Of a DNA stretch of 64,000 bases, positions 37,400 through 49,045 are shown in pieces. Source of the stretch: Balaenoptera acutorostrata. Its lineage: Eukaryota; Chordata; Mammalia; Artiodactyla; Balaenopteridae. The notes under the pieces were generated by a model that saw only the letters and a program-made list of their open reading frames with translations, was not told the DNA's origin and did not search any database. Each line of letters opens with the position of its first letter. Position 1 is the first letter of the stretch. The stretch is taken from positions 25,068,942-25,132,941 of the forward strand of contig NC_080078.1 in NCBI RefSeq assembly GCF_949987535.1, written 5' to 3'. The position numbers and the translations under genes are program-made.

Positions 37400-37618
37400 G
37401 CTGTCAGATTCCCAGCTCTGCCGCTTTTTAACTGAGACTTTCAGCATCAGTTGTTCCCTTCTTTATGCCTCAGCTTTTTCATCTGTAAAATGGGGGGATA
37501 ATAATAGGGCTTTTCTCATAGATTTCTTGTAAGGATTAAATTAGATAACCCATGTAAAGATTTTTTTCTATAGAGATTGGCACACAGTAAGTGCTCAGTA
37601 AAGGTAAGGCATTATTGA
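37400..37618 (+). mobile_element. MIR SINE
   Basis: 'gattcccagctctgccgctt', 'ctcagctttttcatctgtaa', 'ggcacacagtaagtgctcag'. A poly-G run of about 11 bases lies just before it at 37371-37381. Confidence 0.87.
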
Positions 37619-37924
37619 TTTCACTTATAACAATAAGGCAGTGTCTAAAGATATAAGAGGGAAAAAAGCGTAGTCAGGGAAGGCAGCCTAGAAGAAGTGG
37701 CACTAAACCTAGTCCTTGATTTTGATGGAGGACTGCCAAGTACCCCAAGAGCGGGGACCTGGTCTCATTCTTCTCGGTTCTCTCTGGCACTTTCCATAGT
37801 GCAGGGCACTGAGTCAACTTTGGTTGAGCAATGAACACCAATGACAGGCGTGCAGCTGGAAATGAGCCTGGTGTGTTCCTCCAGCGGCAAGACAGCTGGC
37901 GAGTGGAGCTTGGTACTCACAAGT

Positions 37925-38040
37925 TCGCAGACCCCATCACAGCAACTTTTTAGTTGTATGATTTTAAGCAAGTTGTTTAACCAGACCTCAATATTTCCAT
38001 GTGTAAAAAGTGAAAGAGAGTAATACCTATTTCTTAAGTT
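37925..38040 (+). mobile_element. MIR SINE fragment
   Basis: 'tgtatgattttaagcaagtt', 'gtttaaccagacctcaatat', 'aaagagagtaatacctattt'. Confidence 0.6.
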
Positions 38041-39258
38041 TACTAGGGGGCAGGGGCAGGGAAGCAGCGTCATATATTTCCTATAAGATGTTGGCACTGA
38101 CCAATGGCAGAGTTGAAGGAATGTTAGCAGGCTGGTCTGTAAGGAAATGCTCTCCCCTTCTCTCAAATAGTTCTGGCAGAAGGTACCAGAGACCTAGGGC
38201 TTGGCATGCCTTCTTCTGAATTTAAATAAACTTCAGCCTAAGAATAAATTTAGTCAAATACATGGTTATTATTTTTTTAAATCTTAAGCATGTGCCTGTT
38301 TCTTTTTGGTTTGTTAGAGGCTTTTTTTACCCAGACTCTACAAACTGACCCTGACTTTGCTCTTAAAAAATTAAAAACCTCCCCCTAGGTTTCACTTCTG
38401 CATCAGAGAGAAATCATCCACATGGCTCACCTGTTCCTGAGTGTCAGTAGGAGAGTTATGCATGGCACGCCCATCTTCCCATCCCCAGGAATTCCCAATC
38501 CTCTCCAACAAGTGCATGCAAACACCAGGGTTCCAGGGCGCTTGGAGGTCAGAAGAGCCAGGATGCCCAAAGCCCCTCCCTCGGGGCCCCCAGAAGCACA
38601 TGAAGCCATGAACACGCATCACCTGTACCACACCCCCCCCCCAACCCATCCCAAGAGAAGGAAACAGCCTCTGTTCAGACCACAGGCTTAGGCAGACGAC
38701 ATGCCCCGCCAGACTCCCAGCTGTGCTTCTGAAACCTGCAGCTTTTCCAGAGAACCATCCACCCACTGTATCAGCAGAGGGAGCTCTAGGTAGCAAATAA
38801 CTTTCCTCTGACAGCAGACTGTACTTTCTTATAGAAAAGATTTGCAGGAAACAACAAGGAAAAGCGGGGGTCCTAAGTGGAGCTGGCGTCCATCCTGTGC
38901 AGAAGAAAACCCCACCAATTTGCAAGGGTAGCTTGAGGGGTGGGGGTCAGGGCTGGGTAGTGATCTGGGAGAGGAAGAGACACCAGCTGAGGAAAGGATG
39001 CGTGAAAATCACCACACTGCTTAGCGGATTATCTGACCTTGTTCTGTACCAGCCCTTTGACCCACTTCTAGACATCTCACAGCCTTTGTTCTACCCTCTC
39101 AATGATGTGATGTTTGAAAAGGGGACACACTCCAGATCCAAGTCTTAGACTAGTTTGGCAGACTTTTTTTTTTCTTTAAAATAAATGTTTATTTTGTGTG
39201 TTAGTGGTGTGCAATCTTGTCCCTAGGGCTATAGGCTTAGAACTGTGGGAGGACAGCA

Positions 39259-39302
39259 GTGATGATAGTGGTGATGATGATAATGATGATGGTGATGGTG
39301 AG
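39259..39302 (+). repeat. (GAT)n imperfect triplet repeat
   Basis: GATGATAGTGGTGATGATGAT-type array, about 44 bases, interrupted. Confidence 0.85.
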
Positions 39303-39304
39303 AG

Positions 39305-39620
39305 TTAAAATATTTTGAGCACTTACTGTGTACCAAGCCCTGTATTGAGACTGTTAACAATAGTAGTCACCAAATATTTACTGCGAACCTACGAGATACC
39401 CAGGATGGTGCGCATGTCGGGGCATTCAATGCTGAATAAAACATGGAAGGTCCCTGCTCTCCTGGAGATTGCATGCTAGATTCTAGATTGCAAATGGGAC
39501 CAAGATAAGTAAATAAATATGTAAACAAGTAATATCAGAGAGTGATGAGTGTTCTGAAGAAAATTAAAAGGAGCCATCTGCTAGAATGACCAGAATAGGG
39601 CAAGTTTAAACAGGCTGGCC
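39305..39620 (-). repeat. Ancient MIR/L2-like repeat material
   Basis: 'gcacttactgtgtaccaagc' (39319 on), then 'tcaatgctgaataaaacatg', 'ggtccctgctctcctggaga' and 'taagtaaataaatatgtaaa'. Likely one or two old interspersed repeats. Confidence 0.5.
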
Positions 39621-39960
39621 AGGGGGCCTCAGTAAGGGGGTTACACTGGAGTGTTTCGGGAACTGTCTCATGAAACCCAACTGTTTGAGGAGTCTTTCTT
39701 TAAAGCACCATGATCTGTCGGCTGAATAAGTAACAGATCTATTTTTTTCAAACATGTATACATGCTCCTGTAATGTATAAATGACAAATGCCGCTTAATT
39801 CATAGTAGTTCTTTTGTTGTTTTGCATTTTCTCAAACAATGATTAGTGAAAACTCAACAATTTGCGTGGTATGATGGGGGGATGGAATGAATTAGGAAAA
39901 AGTTCATTTAAAAAAGAAAAAAGTTAAAAGGATACCATCTTACCAAAAAAAAAAAACATC

Positions 39961-40008
39961 TGTAACGTCTTATGGAAAAACCCAAATGAACCTTTTGGCC
40001 AACCCAAT
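39961..40008. mobile_element. Mariner terminal inverted repeat remnant
   Basis: 'cttatggaaaaacccaaatg' and 'ccttttggccaacccaata' are the terminal sequence of mariner-type elements common in cetartiodactyls. No matching opposite terminus found within about 500 bases to the left, so this is a half element or solo end. Confidence 0.65.
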
Positions 40009-40384
40009 AATATTACACCTCAATCTTTTTTGTCCAAATACCCTTTTGTCCTATTAACTTTACATTCACGCCTCTCAGAGGTTCTGTGTGTTACCGATGT
40101 TTCTGTCTAGTCCCTATGTCTTTAAGTTGGTAGGTTCAGCCTTGTACCCCAAACTCTTCTCCTATCTTGTCTGCAGCCTCTGTTCTGCACCCTCATCTCA
40201 ACCCATCTTGTACCTGTTGTTATTCCTCAGTGTCGCTCAAGTCTCTTTCGCTTGTATAACTCAGGAATCCATTTCAAAAAGACTCAAGGGAAAAGGGCAT
40301 TTATTGGAAGCCTCTGGGATATGCTTGAGTCTGCTAGCTGCCTGCCAAATACCCGTTCTTCCCTTCTTGCTTGATAAAGAATCC

Positions 40385-40800
40385 TGATTTATTTAGGGTG
40401 ATGATATGCCCAAACAGAAAACAATGCTTCCCAGCTTTCCTTGAAGTTTAGGGTGATCATAGAAAGAACAGTAGATATCATTGTGGAGCTTCCAAGAAAT
40501 CCTTTGGGGGAGGGTGCTAAATCAGTTGGGATGAGTACCCTTTAGCACCTTGTCATTCCCATTCTTTCTGTCTGGAATATAGAAAGGATAGCTGGAACTC
40601 CAGCAACCGTCTTGTGACCATGAGAATAGAAGCCATTACTCACAAGTAATGAGCCAGAAAGAGAGAAGCAGCCTGGATCCCTGATGTCTTTGTGGTCTGC
40701 TGTATATGGCCAACTCTTGGACTTTGTTTCAAACCTGAGAATGAACCCCCGATTGGTTAAAGCCATTCAAAATGGGCTTCTGTTTCTATAGCTGGTACAC
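40385..40800 (+). repeat. Old interspersed repeat, family uncertain
   Basis: 'cttcccagctttccttgaag', 'tagggtgatcatagaaagaa', 'ggagcttccaagaaatcctt', 'tcttgtgaccatgagaatag' and 'gcagcctggatccctgatgt' reproduce the order of a frequent mammalian repeat I cannot name. Confidence 0.6.
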
Positions 40801-41399
40801 TGAGGTGTGTGATGGAATTGAACAATCTAACTGAAAGAAGGTTAGGGATAAAGGTAGGCCTTGGAAAGAGCTGGAACCAGAGAGCCAAACACGCCAGTCA
40901 GTCCCTCCATCTTCTGTCTCTGCTTCTCTCTGCACGCTTGGTTAATTCTCTCTTGTCAGAATGATGCGCTCCACATTTAAAAAACACAGCTGCCTAGCTT
41001 TTGAGTGTAAAGTCCCAGGGCCACCATAAAGGGACAGGTTTTCCCTCTACAACCATGGGCCTCAGGTGGGCCCTCAAGGCTGCTCTACCCCTCTGCATTT
41101 TGCTAGTCTGGTCACTCTCCCACACCCTGGTCTGCACTCCCCTCCAGTCTCTAACATCCCTCTCCCTTCCTCGCTTTCCTGAGGACCTGCTTTCTAGGTC
41201 ACTGAGGAGGGAAGAAGCGAGCAGAAGGGAGTTTCCACAAGCTCCCTCTGCCTCATTTCCACACTCCCCTGCCTGTGCATTGACTACGTTTCGATGGACA
41301 CACTAGCCAGGCTCCTGCCTGAGGCTCACTCTCCATCTGCCCACGAGACCCCAGTCTCTCTCCCCAGTTTATGGACATCACTCCACCGCTTCCCTCTCT

Positions 41400-41775
41400 C
41401 CTTTCCTTTATCATCATCTCCCCCCACCGGCCCCCCACCGTCTACAGCATCATTCTTTCCAGGATTCAAACTTACTGCTCCTTCTCTGATTAAAAACAAA
41501 GTGGGACTTCCCTGGTGGTGCAGTGGTTAAGAATCCGCCTGCCAATGCAGGGTACACGGGTTTGAGCCCTGGTCCGGGAAGATCCCACATGCCGCGGAGC
41601 AACTAAGCCCGTGTGCCACAACTACTGAGCCTGCGCTCTAGAGCCCGTGAGCCACAACTACTGAGCCCATGTGCCACAGCTACTATAGCCCACGCGCCTA
41701 GAGCCCATGCTCTGGAACAAGAGAAGCCACTGCAATGAGAGGCCCGCGCACCGCAATGAAGACCCAACGCAGCCA

Positions 41776-41810
<35 letters not shown>

Positions 41811-42442
41811 ATTTATAAAAACAAACAAAGTCCTCTCTTGGCCCCAGTTCTCCATGTTTCTGTTCCCTTTGCAGCAAAAGTCCTCAGAAGAGTTACCTAA
41901 CTCACTGTCTCCAGTCCTCCCTTCCCATTTTCTCCTAAATCAGGCTTTTGCTCCCCGTCCCCACACTGGACTTCACACACACGCTAAAACTGCTCTTAAG
42001 CCCATCGTCGCTCACCTCCCATGCTGCTCCCCTCCCTATTACTCATGGTCCCCCATCACCCTGGCTTCCTTGCCGTCTCTGGCTTCTAGACCCTTCTCAC
42101 GACACTGCCCTGGTTATTCATCCTGCCTGGAATGCTCTTCATCAGGATCTCTGCACGCCTCCCTCCTTCACTTGTTCAAGCTTTTGCATCCATGTCACCT
42201 TCTCATTTAAGCCTTTCCTGACTATCCCAGTGAAATTGCAGCCAACACTCCCAATCACCTTTACTGTAGCACTGATCACCTCATATAAAAATCATTTATT
42301 ACGTTTGTATGTCTGTCTCACCCATAGATTATAAGCTCCATGAAGGCAGGTGTTGTCTGTTTTGTTCACTACTCTACCTCCAGCACTAAGTGCTTGGTGC
42401 ATAGTAGGTGTTCAATTAAATTTGTTGGATCAATGAATGAAT
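41400..42442 (+). mobile_element. L2 LINE, 3' half, split by a SINE
   Basis: Left of the SINE: 'tctgattaaaaacaaag'. Right: 'cctctcttggccccagttct', 'ttccctttgcagcaaaagtc', 'aatcaggcttttgctccccg', 'cctgcctggaatgctcttca', 'tataagctccatgaaggcag' and terminal 'gtgcatagtaggtgttcaat' then AATGAATGAATC. Left boundary uncertain. The reading frame is destroyed. Confidence 0.8.
41503..41811 (+). mobile_element. CHR-type tRNA-derived SINE (cetacean/hippo/ruminant)
   Basis: Starts 'gggacttccctggtggtgca', has box-B-like 'gggtttgagccctggtccgg', 'gatcccacatgccgcggagc', repeated 'agccacaactactgagcc' blocks, then an (AAAT)n tail at 41776-41811. The flank 'aaaaacaaagt' recurs after the tail as 'aaaaacaaacaaagt', a target-site duplication with a 4-base difference. 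Nested in L2. Its presence puts the host among cetaceans, hippos or ruminants. Confidence 0.93.
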
Positions 42443-42679
42443 CACTTTCTTAGACATAGTCCAAAAACATCTCAGCAAAGTGTGTTGATGATCCTGGCTT
42501 GAGCTTGGTGCTACCTGGGACCCATCAACTGTAGATACAGGAATAGGGTCCCATAAAAAGATGGAGAACTTATGTTAGCCATGTAATGAAGGGGCCATTT
42601 GCAGGAGGGGAAGACCAACCATGCCATAGATGTCAGATGCATGGTGATGCTTGAGAACAAGACTCTCTCTGTATCCAAA

Positions 42680-42842
42680 CCATCCCGGTTTGAATCCTGC
42701 ATCTACTTCTTACTTCTTGCCTCTGAGGCTTTGACAAGTTGTTTCACATCCCTGTTACCCTCTTCCGAGGATTGCCTGGAGCTTAAATAAATGAATTAAT
42801 ATTAAAAAGCACTTGAACCAGTGCCAAGCACAAAGTAACACC
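42680..42842 (+). mobile_element. MIR SINE
   Basis: 'cccggtttgaatcctgcatc', 'tgacaagttgtttcacatcc', 'gaaccagtgccaagcacaaa'. Confidence 0.72.
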
Positions 42843-43107
42843 AAGTTCAAAAACTGAAAACTGTTAGAAAAATAATTAGAACTTGATAAAATAAATACAT
42901 TTTTGAAGAAATCAATACTCTTCTTTTCCATACCAAGCAGAATAGAAATACATAAGGACAGGAGAAATTGCATTATGCAACTGACAAACTCAATTTAATA
43001 GGTATGTAGAGAAACATACTTACGTTAACAGAAATAAATATTATTTTCTAGGAGCCATGAAGTCTGAACATAAAGTCTCAACAAGTGAAATAAAAGAGAT
43101 TTTGCTC

Positions 43108-43805
43108 GGGCATCATCAGAAAATCTACAAACAACAAATGCTGGAGAGGGTGTGGAGAAAAGGGAACCCTCTTGCACTGTTGGTGGGAATGTAAATTGAT
43201 ACAGCCACTATGGAGAACAGTATGGAGGTTCCTTAAAAAACTAAAAATAGAATTACCATATGATCCAGCAATCCCACTACTGGGCATATACCCAGAGAAA
43301 ACCATAATTCAAAAAGACACATGCACCCCAATGTTCACTGCAGCACTATTTACAATAGCCAGGTCATGGAAGCAACCTAAATGCCCATCAACAGACGAAT
43401 GGATAAAGAAGATGTGGTACATATATATACAATAGAATATTACTCAGCCATAAAAAGGAACGAAATTGGGTCATTTGTTGAGATGTGGATGGATCTAGAG
43501 ACTGTCATACAGAGTGAAGTAAGTCAGAAAGAGCAAAACAAATATTGTATATTAACGCATATATGTGGAACTTAGAAAAATGGTACAGATGAACCAGTTT
43601 GCAGGGCAGAAGTTGAGACACAGGTGTAGAGAACAAACGTATGGACACCAAGGGGGGAACGCAGTGGGGGTGGGGGTGGTGGTGTGATGAGTTGGGCGAT
43701 TGGGATTGACATGTATACACTGATGTGTATAAAACTGATGACTAATAAGAACCTACTGTATAAATAAATAAATAAAATAAAATTTAAGAATTAAAAAAAA
43801 GAAAA
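43108..43805 (+). mobile_element. Young 5'-truncated L1 with intact target-site duplications
   Basis: A 698-base insertion holding the last part of ORF2 (encoding [20 protein letters not shown] and following, in one frame to about 43435, then shifted), a 3' UTR with a G-rich 'gtgggggtgggggtggtggt' stretch, and an A-rich tail. A 16-base duplication, 'aaaagagattttgctc', lies exactly at 43092-43107 and 43806-43821. Sequence closely matches the inner L1 at the window end, in opposite orientation. 5' truncated, so not mobile by itself. Confidence 0.96.
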
Positions 43806-43829
43806 AAAAGAGATTTTGCTCAAGCCAAA

Positions 43830-44210
43830 GTCTCTCTGATAATAATCCAGTAATATTTAGAAATACATTTTGTAGAACTTTAAAACTTGAGAAACACAAT
43901 CCTAGACAACAAAATTCAATCTTTTTTTAAAGCAATAAGTAAAAGAACACTTTATAACAGAATCTATAGAATACAACAAAAGCTGTAGTTAGAGGAAAAT
44001 TAATAGACTTCAATGCCTTTATTATAAAGAATGACTAATAAAACAATAAGAGAACTTGTTATAAACCCCAGGATGTTAGGATAAGAAGAAAATAAACTAA
44101 AAAATTCTGAATAGAAAATTAATAATTATAGAATCTGATGTAATAGACTAGAAAGCACAAATAGCAAAAAAGAAAAAAAGCTCAAAACCTCATTTTTGAA
44201 AATACCATTT
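43830..44210 (+). mobile_element. Ancient L1 ORF2 fragment
   Basis: 'aacaaaagctgtagttagag' and 'gaaaattaatagacttcaat' match the ORF2 region downstream of the endonuclease, heavily diverged. Appears to be the left end of an old sense L1 that resumes at 44515 and 51240. Confidence 0.65.
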
Positions 44211-44211
44211 T

Positions 44212-44508
44212 GGGTGAAGGGAATCAAAAGGTACAAATTTCCAGTTATAAAATAAGTCCTCAGGATGTAATGTACAGCATGGCGACTATAGTTAATAATA
44301 TTGTATTATATATTTGAAACATCTGAAAAATCAGATCTTAAATGTCCTCATCACAAGAAAAAACAATTGTGACTATGTGTGGTGATGTATGTTAACTAAA
44401 CTTATGGTGATCATTTTGCAATATATACAAATATCAAATCATTATGTTGTATGCCTGAAACAAATGTAATATGTCAATTATATATCAATTAAAAAATTTA
44501 AATTGGAA
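44212..44508 (+). mobile_element. L1 3' UTR fragment
   Basis: 'ggatgtaatgtacagcatgg', 'cgactatagttaataatatt', 'tgtgtggtgatgtatgttaa', 'attatgttgtatgcctgaaa' and a terminal 'caattatatatcaattaaaa'. This is a full 3' terminus of a mammalian L1MA/L1MB-type element embedded between ORF2 pieces of another L1. Confidence 0.85.
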
Positions 44509-44514
44509 AAATGA

Positions 44515-44834
44515 AAATACCAGATTAAACCCCACACAGGTCTGATTAAGGAAGAAAGAAAATGTGGTCATATCAAAAAGAAGACATAACCAAGTTACAG
44601 AGAAGAAGACAAATGGAAGAGAATGTCATATGCAATTCTACAGCAGCATATTTGATAATCTAGATGAAATGGCTACTTTTTTGAAAAAAAAAATATAAAA
44701 TGATCCAAGAAAAGGTAGAACATTTGAAGAAACCAATTACCAAAAAGAGATGAAAAGTTTAGCATTAAAAAAGACCTGCAGAACAGAGAGGTTCATAGCT
44801 GAGTTCTGTATAATGTCATGTGGAAAACAAGTTG
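44515..44834 (+). mobile_element. Ancient L1 ORF2 fragment
   Basis: 'gataatctagatgaaatggc', 'aacatttgaagaaaccaatt' and 'gttcatagctgagttctgta' follow the ORF2 order leading into reverse transcriptase. Interrupted at its right end by the antisense L1. Confidence 0.65.
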
Positions 44835-45046
44835 CTCCAATGTTTTTTTTTCTATTAAAGTATAATTGACTTATAATATTATATTAGTTTCAGGTGTACA
44901 GCATAGTGATTTGATGTTTTAATGCATTACAGACTGATCACTATGGTAAGTCTAGTTAACATCTGTCACCATACAAAGTTATTACAATATTATTGACTAC
45001 ATTATTTGTGCTGTACATTACATCCTGTGACTTATCTGTTTATTTT

Positions 45047-46373
45047 CAGTTTATTTTATTTTTTAAATTGAAGTATAGTTGATTTACAATGTTGTGTTAG
45101 TTTCAGGTGTACAGCAAAATGATTCAGTTATACATACACATATATCTATTTTTTTCAGATTTCTTTTCCCTTACAGATTATTATGAAATATTGAGTATAG
45201 TTCCCTGTGCTATATAGTAGGTCTTCGTTGGTTATCTATTTTATATATAGTAGTGTGTATATGTTAATCCCCAACTCCTAATTTATCTCTCCCCCTCTGG
45301 TAACCATAAGTTTGTTTTCTATGTCTGTGGGTCTATTTCTGTTTTGTATATAAGTTCATTTGTATCATTTTTTTTAGATTCCACATATAAGTGATATCAT
45401 ATGATATTTGTCTTTCTCTGTCTGACTTACTTCACTTAGTATGATAATCTCTAGGTCCATCCATGTTGCTGCAAGTGGCATTATTTCATTCTTTTTTATG
45501 GCTGAGTAATATGCAATTGTATAAACATACCACATCTTCTTTATCCATTCATCTGTTGATGGACATTTAGGTTGCTTCCATGTCTTGGCTATTGTAAATA
45601 GTGCTTCAATGAACATTGGGATGCATGTATCTTTTCGAATTGTGGTTTTCTCCAGATATATGCCCAGGAGTGAAATTGCAGGATAATATGATAGCTCTAT
45701 TTTTAGTTTTTTAAGGAATCTCCATACTGTTCGACCTAGTGTCTGTACCAATTTACATTCTCACCAACAGTGTTGGAGGGTTCCTTTCTCTTCACACCCT
45801 CTCCAGCATTTATTATTTGTAGACTTTTGATGATGGCCATTCTGACTGGTGTGAGGTGATACCTCATTGTAGTTTTGATTTGAATTTCTCTAACAATTAG
45901 TGATGTTGATTATCTTTTCATGTGCCTTTTGGCCATCTGTATGTCTTCTTTGGAGAAATGTCTATTTAGATCTTCTGCCCATTTTTTGATTGGGTTGTTT
46001 GGGTTTTTTTATATTGAGCTATATGAGCTGTTTGTATATTTTGGAGATTAATCCCTTGTCAGTCACAATATTTGCAAATATTTTCTCCCACTCTGTAGGT
46101 TGTTTTTTCGTTTTGTTTATGGTTTCCTTTGCTGTGCAAAAGTTTTTAAGTTTAATTAGGTCACATTTGTTTATTTTTGTTTTTATTTCCATTATTCTAG
46201 GAGATGGATCAAAAAAGTATGCTGTGACTTATGTCAAAGAGTGTTCTGCCTATGTTTGCCTCAGGAGTTTTATATAATAGTATTTGGTCTTCCATTTAGG
46301 TCTTTAATCCATTTTGAGTTTATTTTTGTGTGTGGTATTAGAGAATGTTCTAATTTCACTCTTTTACATGTAG
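45047..46373 (-). mobile_element. Younger L1 inserted in the 3' UTR of the antisense L1
   Basis: Its 3' UTR ('caatgttgtgttagtttcag', 'ctgtgctatatagtaggtct') and ORF2 end (45374-45751 encodes [20 protein letters not shown] in frame over 125 codons) interrupt the host 3' UTR, which stops at 'gtgacttatctgtttatttt' and resumes with 'cttatttattttttaactgg'. The shared CTTAT..TTTATTTT text is the probable target duplication. Confidence 0.88.
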
Positions 46374-48889
46374 CTTATTTATTTTTTAACTGGAAGTTTG
46401 TACCTCCTCATCTTCCTCCCCTATTTTCCTCACGCCCCCCACCCCCCCTCCCCTCTGGCAATCAACAATTTTTTCTCTGCATCTGTGAATCTGTTTCTGT
46501 TTTGGTACATTTGTTCATTTGCTTTGTTTTTAAAATTCCACATGTAAGTGAAATCATATAGTATTTGTCATTCACCGTCTGATTTATTTCACTTAGCACA
46601 TACCCTCTAGGTCTATTCATGATGTTGCAATTGGCAAGATTTTATTCTTACAGTGGCGTATTATTCCATTGTGTGTGTGTATATATGTATATATATATAC
46701 AATCTTCCTTATGTCTTCATCTATCAATGGACACTTAAGTTGCTTCCATATCTTGGATATTGTAAATAAGGCTGCAATGAACATTGGTGTGTATACTTCT
46801 TTTTGAATCACTGTTTTTGTTTTCTTTAGGTAAATACCCAGAGTGTAATTGCTGAATCATGTGGTAGTTCTACTTTTAAATTTTTGAGGAACTTCCATAC
46901 TGTTTTTCACAGTGGCTGCACCCATTTACATTCCCGCTAACAGTGCACAAGTGTTCCCTTTTCTCCACATCCTTGCCAATGCTTTGTTGGCTCTCTATTC
47001 TGTTCTATGGATCTATGTGTCTGTTTTTGTGCCAGTACCATACTGTTTGATGACTCTAGCTTTGTAGTATAGTTTGAAATCAGGGAGTGTGATACCTCCA
47101 ACTTTGTTCTTCTTTCCCAAGATTATTTTGGCTATTCAAGGTCTTTTGTGTTTCCATACACATTTTAGAATTATTTGTTCCAGTTCTGTGAAAAATGCCA
47201 TTATTATTTTGATAGGGATTGCATTGAATCCATAGATTGCATTGGGTAGTATGGTCATTTTAACAATATTAGTTCTTCCAATCCATGAACACAGTATATC
47301 TTTCTATTTGTGTCATCTTCAATTTCTTTCATCAGTGTCTTACAGTTTTCCAAGTACAGGCTTGCTAATATTTTGTTGAGGACTTTTGCATCTATGTTCA
47401 TCAGGGATATAGGCCTGTAATTTTCTTTTCCTGTGGTGTCTTTGTCTGGTTTTGGCACCAGGATAATGTTGGCCTCATAGAATGAGTTCAGAAGCATTCC
47501 TTCCTCTTCAATTTTTCGGAATAGTTTGAGAGGATAGGTATTAACTCTTCTTTCAATGTTTCATAGAGTTCACTTGTGAAGACATCTGGTCCTGGACTTC
47601 TGTTTGTTGGGAGTTTTTTAAAGTACTGATTCAATTCCATTCCTAGTAATTGGTCTGTTTATATTTTCTATTTCTTCCTAATTCAGTCTAGGGAGACTGT
47701 ATGTTTCTAGGAATTTATCCATTTCTTCTAGGTTGTCCATTTTATTGGTGTATAATTGTTCACAGTAATCTCTTCTGATCCTTTGAATTTCTGTGATGTC
47801 AGTTATAACTTCTCCTCTTTCGTTTCTGTTTTTATTTAATTGGGCCCTCTCTTTTTCACTTGATGAATCTAGCTAAAGTTTTATCCATTAAAAAAGTCTT
47901 TTCAAAGAACCAGCTCTTAGTTTCATTGATCTTTTCTATTTTTTTAGCCTGTATTTTTTTTATTTCTGCTCTTATCTTTGTTATATGTTTCCTTTAATTA
48001 ACCTTGGGTTTTGTTTGTTCTTCTTTTTCTAGTTCCTTTAGGTGTAAGATTATATTGTTTATTTGATATTTTTCTTGTTTCCTGAGGTAGGCTTGTATTG
48101 CTATAAATTTCCCTCTTAGAACTACTTTTGCTGTGTCCCATACATTTTGGATTGTCCTGTTTCCATTACCATTTGCATCCATGTATTTTCTGATTTCCTG
48201 TTTGATTTCTTCAGTGACCCATTGGTTGCTTAGTAGTATATTGTTTAGCCTCCACGTGTTTGTGTTTTCTGAAGTTTTTTTTTCTTGTAGTTGATTTCTA
48301 GTCTCATACTGTTGTGGTTGAATAAGATGCTTGATATGATTTCAGTCTTCTTAAATTTATTGAAACTTGTTTTGTGGCTTAGCATGTGTTCTCTCCTGGA
48401 GAATGTTCCATGTGCACTTGAAAAGAATGTGTATTCTGCTGTTTTTGGTTTGAATGTTCTATATATATCTACTAAGTTTATCTGGTATAATGTGTCATTT
48501 AAGGCCAGTGTTTCTTCATTGATTTCCTGTCTGGATGATTTGTTCATTGGTATAAGTGGGGTATTAAAGTCCTCTACTATAATTGTATTACTGCCAATTT
48601 CTCCCTTTATGTTTTTTGATATTTGCTTTATATGTTTAGATGTGCCTATGTTGTATGCATATATATTTGCAACTGTTACATCTTCTTGAGGGACTCAGTC
48701 CTGTATCATTATGTAATACCCTTCTTTGTCTATTGTTACAGTCTTTGTTTTAAAGTTTATTTTGTCTGATATAAGTATTTATTGCTACCCCAGCTTTCTT
48801 TTTTTTTTCCATTTACATGGAATACTTTTTTCCATCCCCTCACTTTCAATCTGTTTGTGTCTTTAGATCTTAAGTGAGTCTCTTGTAGA

Positions 48890-48891
<2 letters not shown>

Positions 48892-48921
<30 letters not shown>

Positions 48922-48991
48922 CTTATATATATATCATGCATATTAAGATATATATGTATATATTATACATATATCATGTAAGATATATGTA

Positions 48992-49033
<42 letters not shown>

Positions 49034-49045
49034 TACATATATCTT
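48892..49045 (+). repeat. (TA)n array with a perfect palindrome
   Basis: Two pure TA runs with mixed AT sequence between them. 48980-49045 is a 66-base perfect palindrome: the arms 'aagatatatgtatga' and 'tcatacatatatctt' flank 18 TA units. It lies in the L1 endonuclease-coding part, where consensus L1 has only a short 'gacatcatatat' motif, so it grew after insertion. Confidence 0.93.

Noticed and set aside
45374..45751. 125-codon minus-strand frame (and similar ones at 62186, 63571).
   Set aside because: These are L1 ORF2 C-terminal fragments, annotated as mobile elements and not as host genes.
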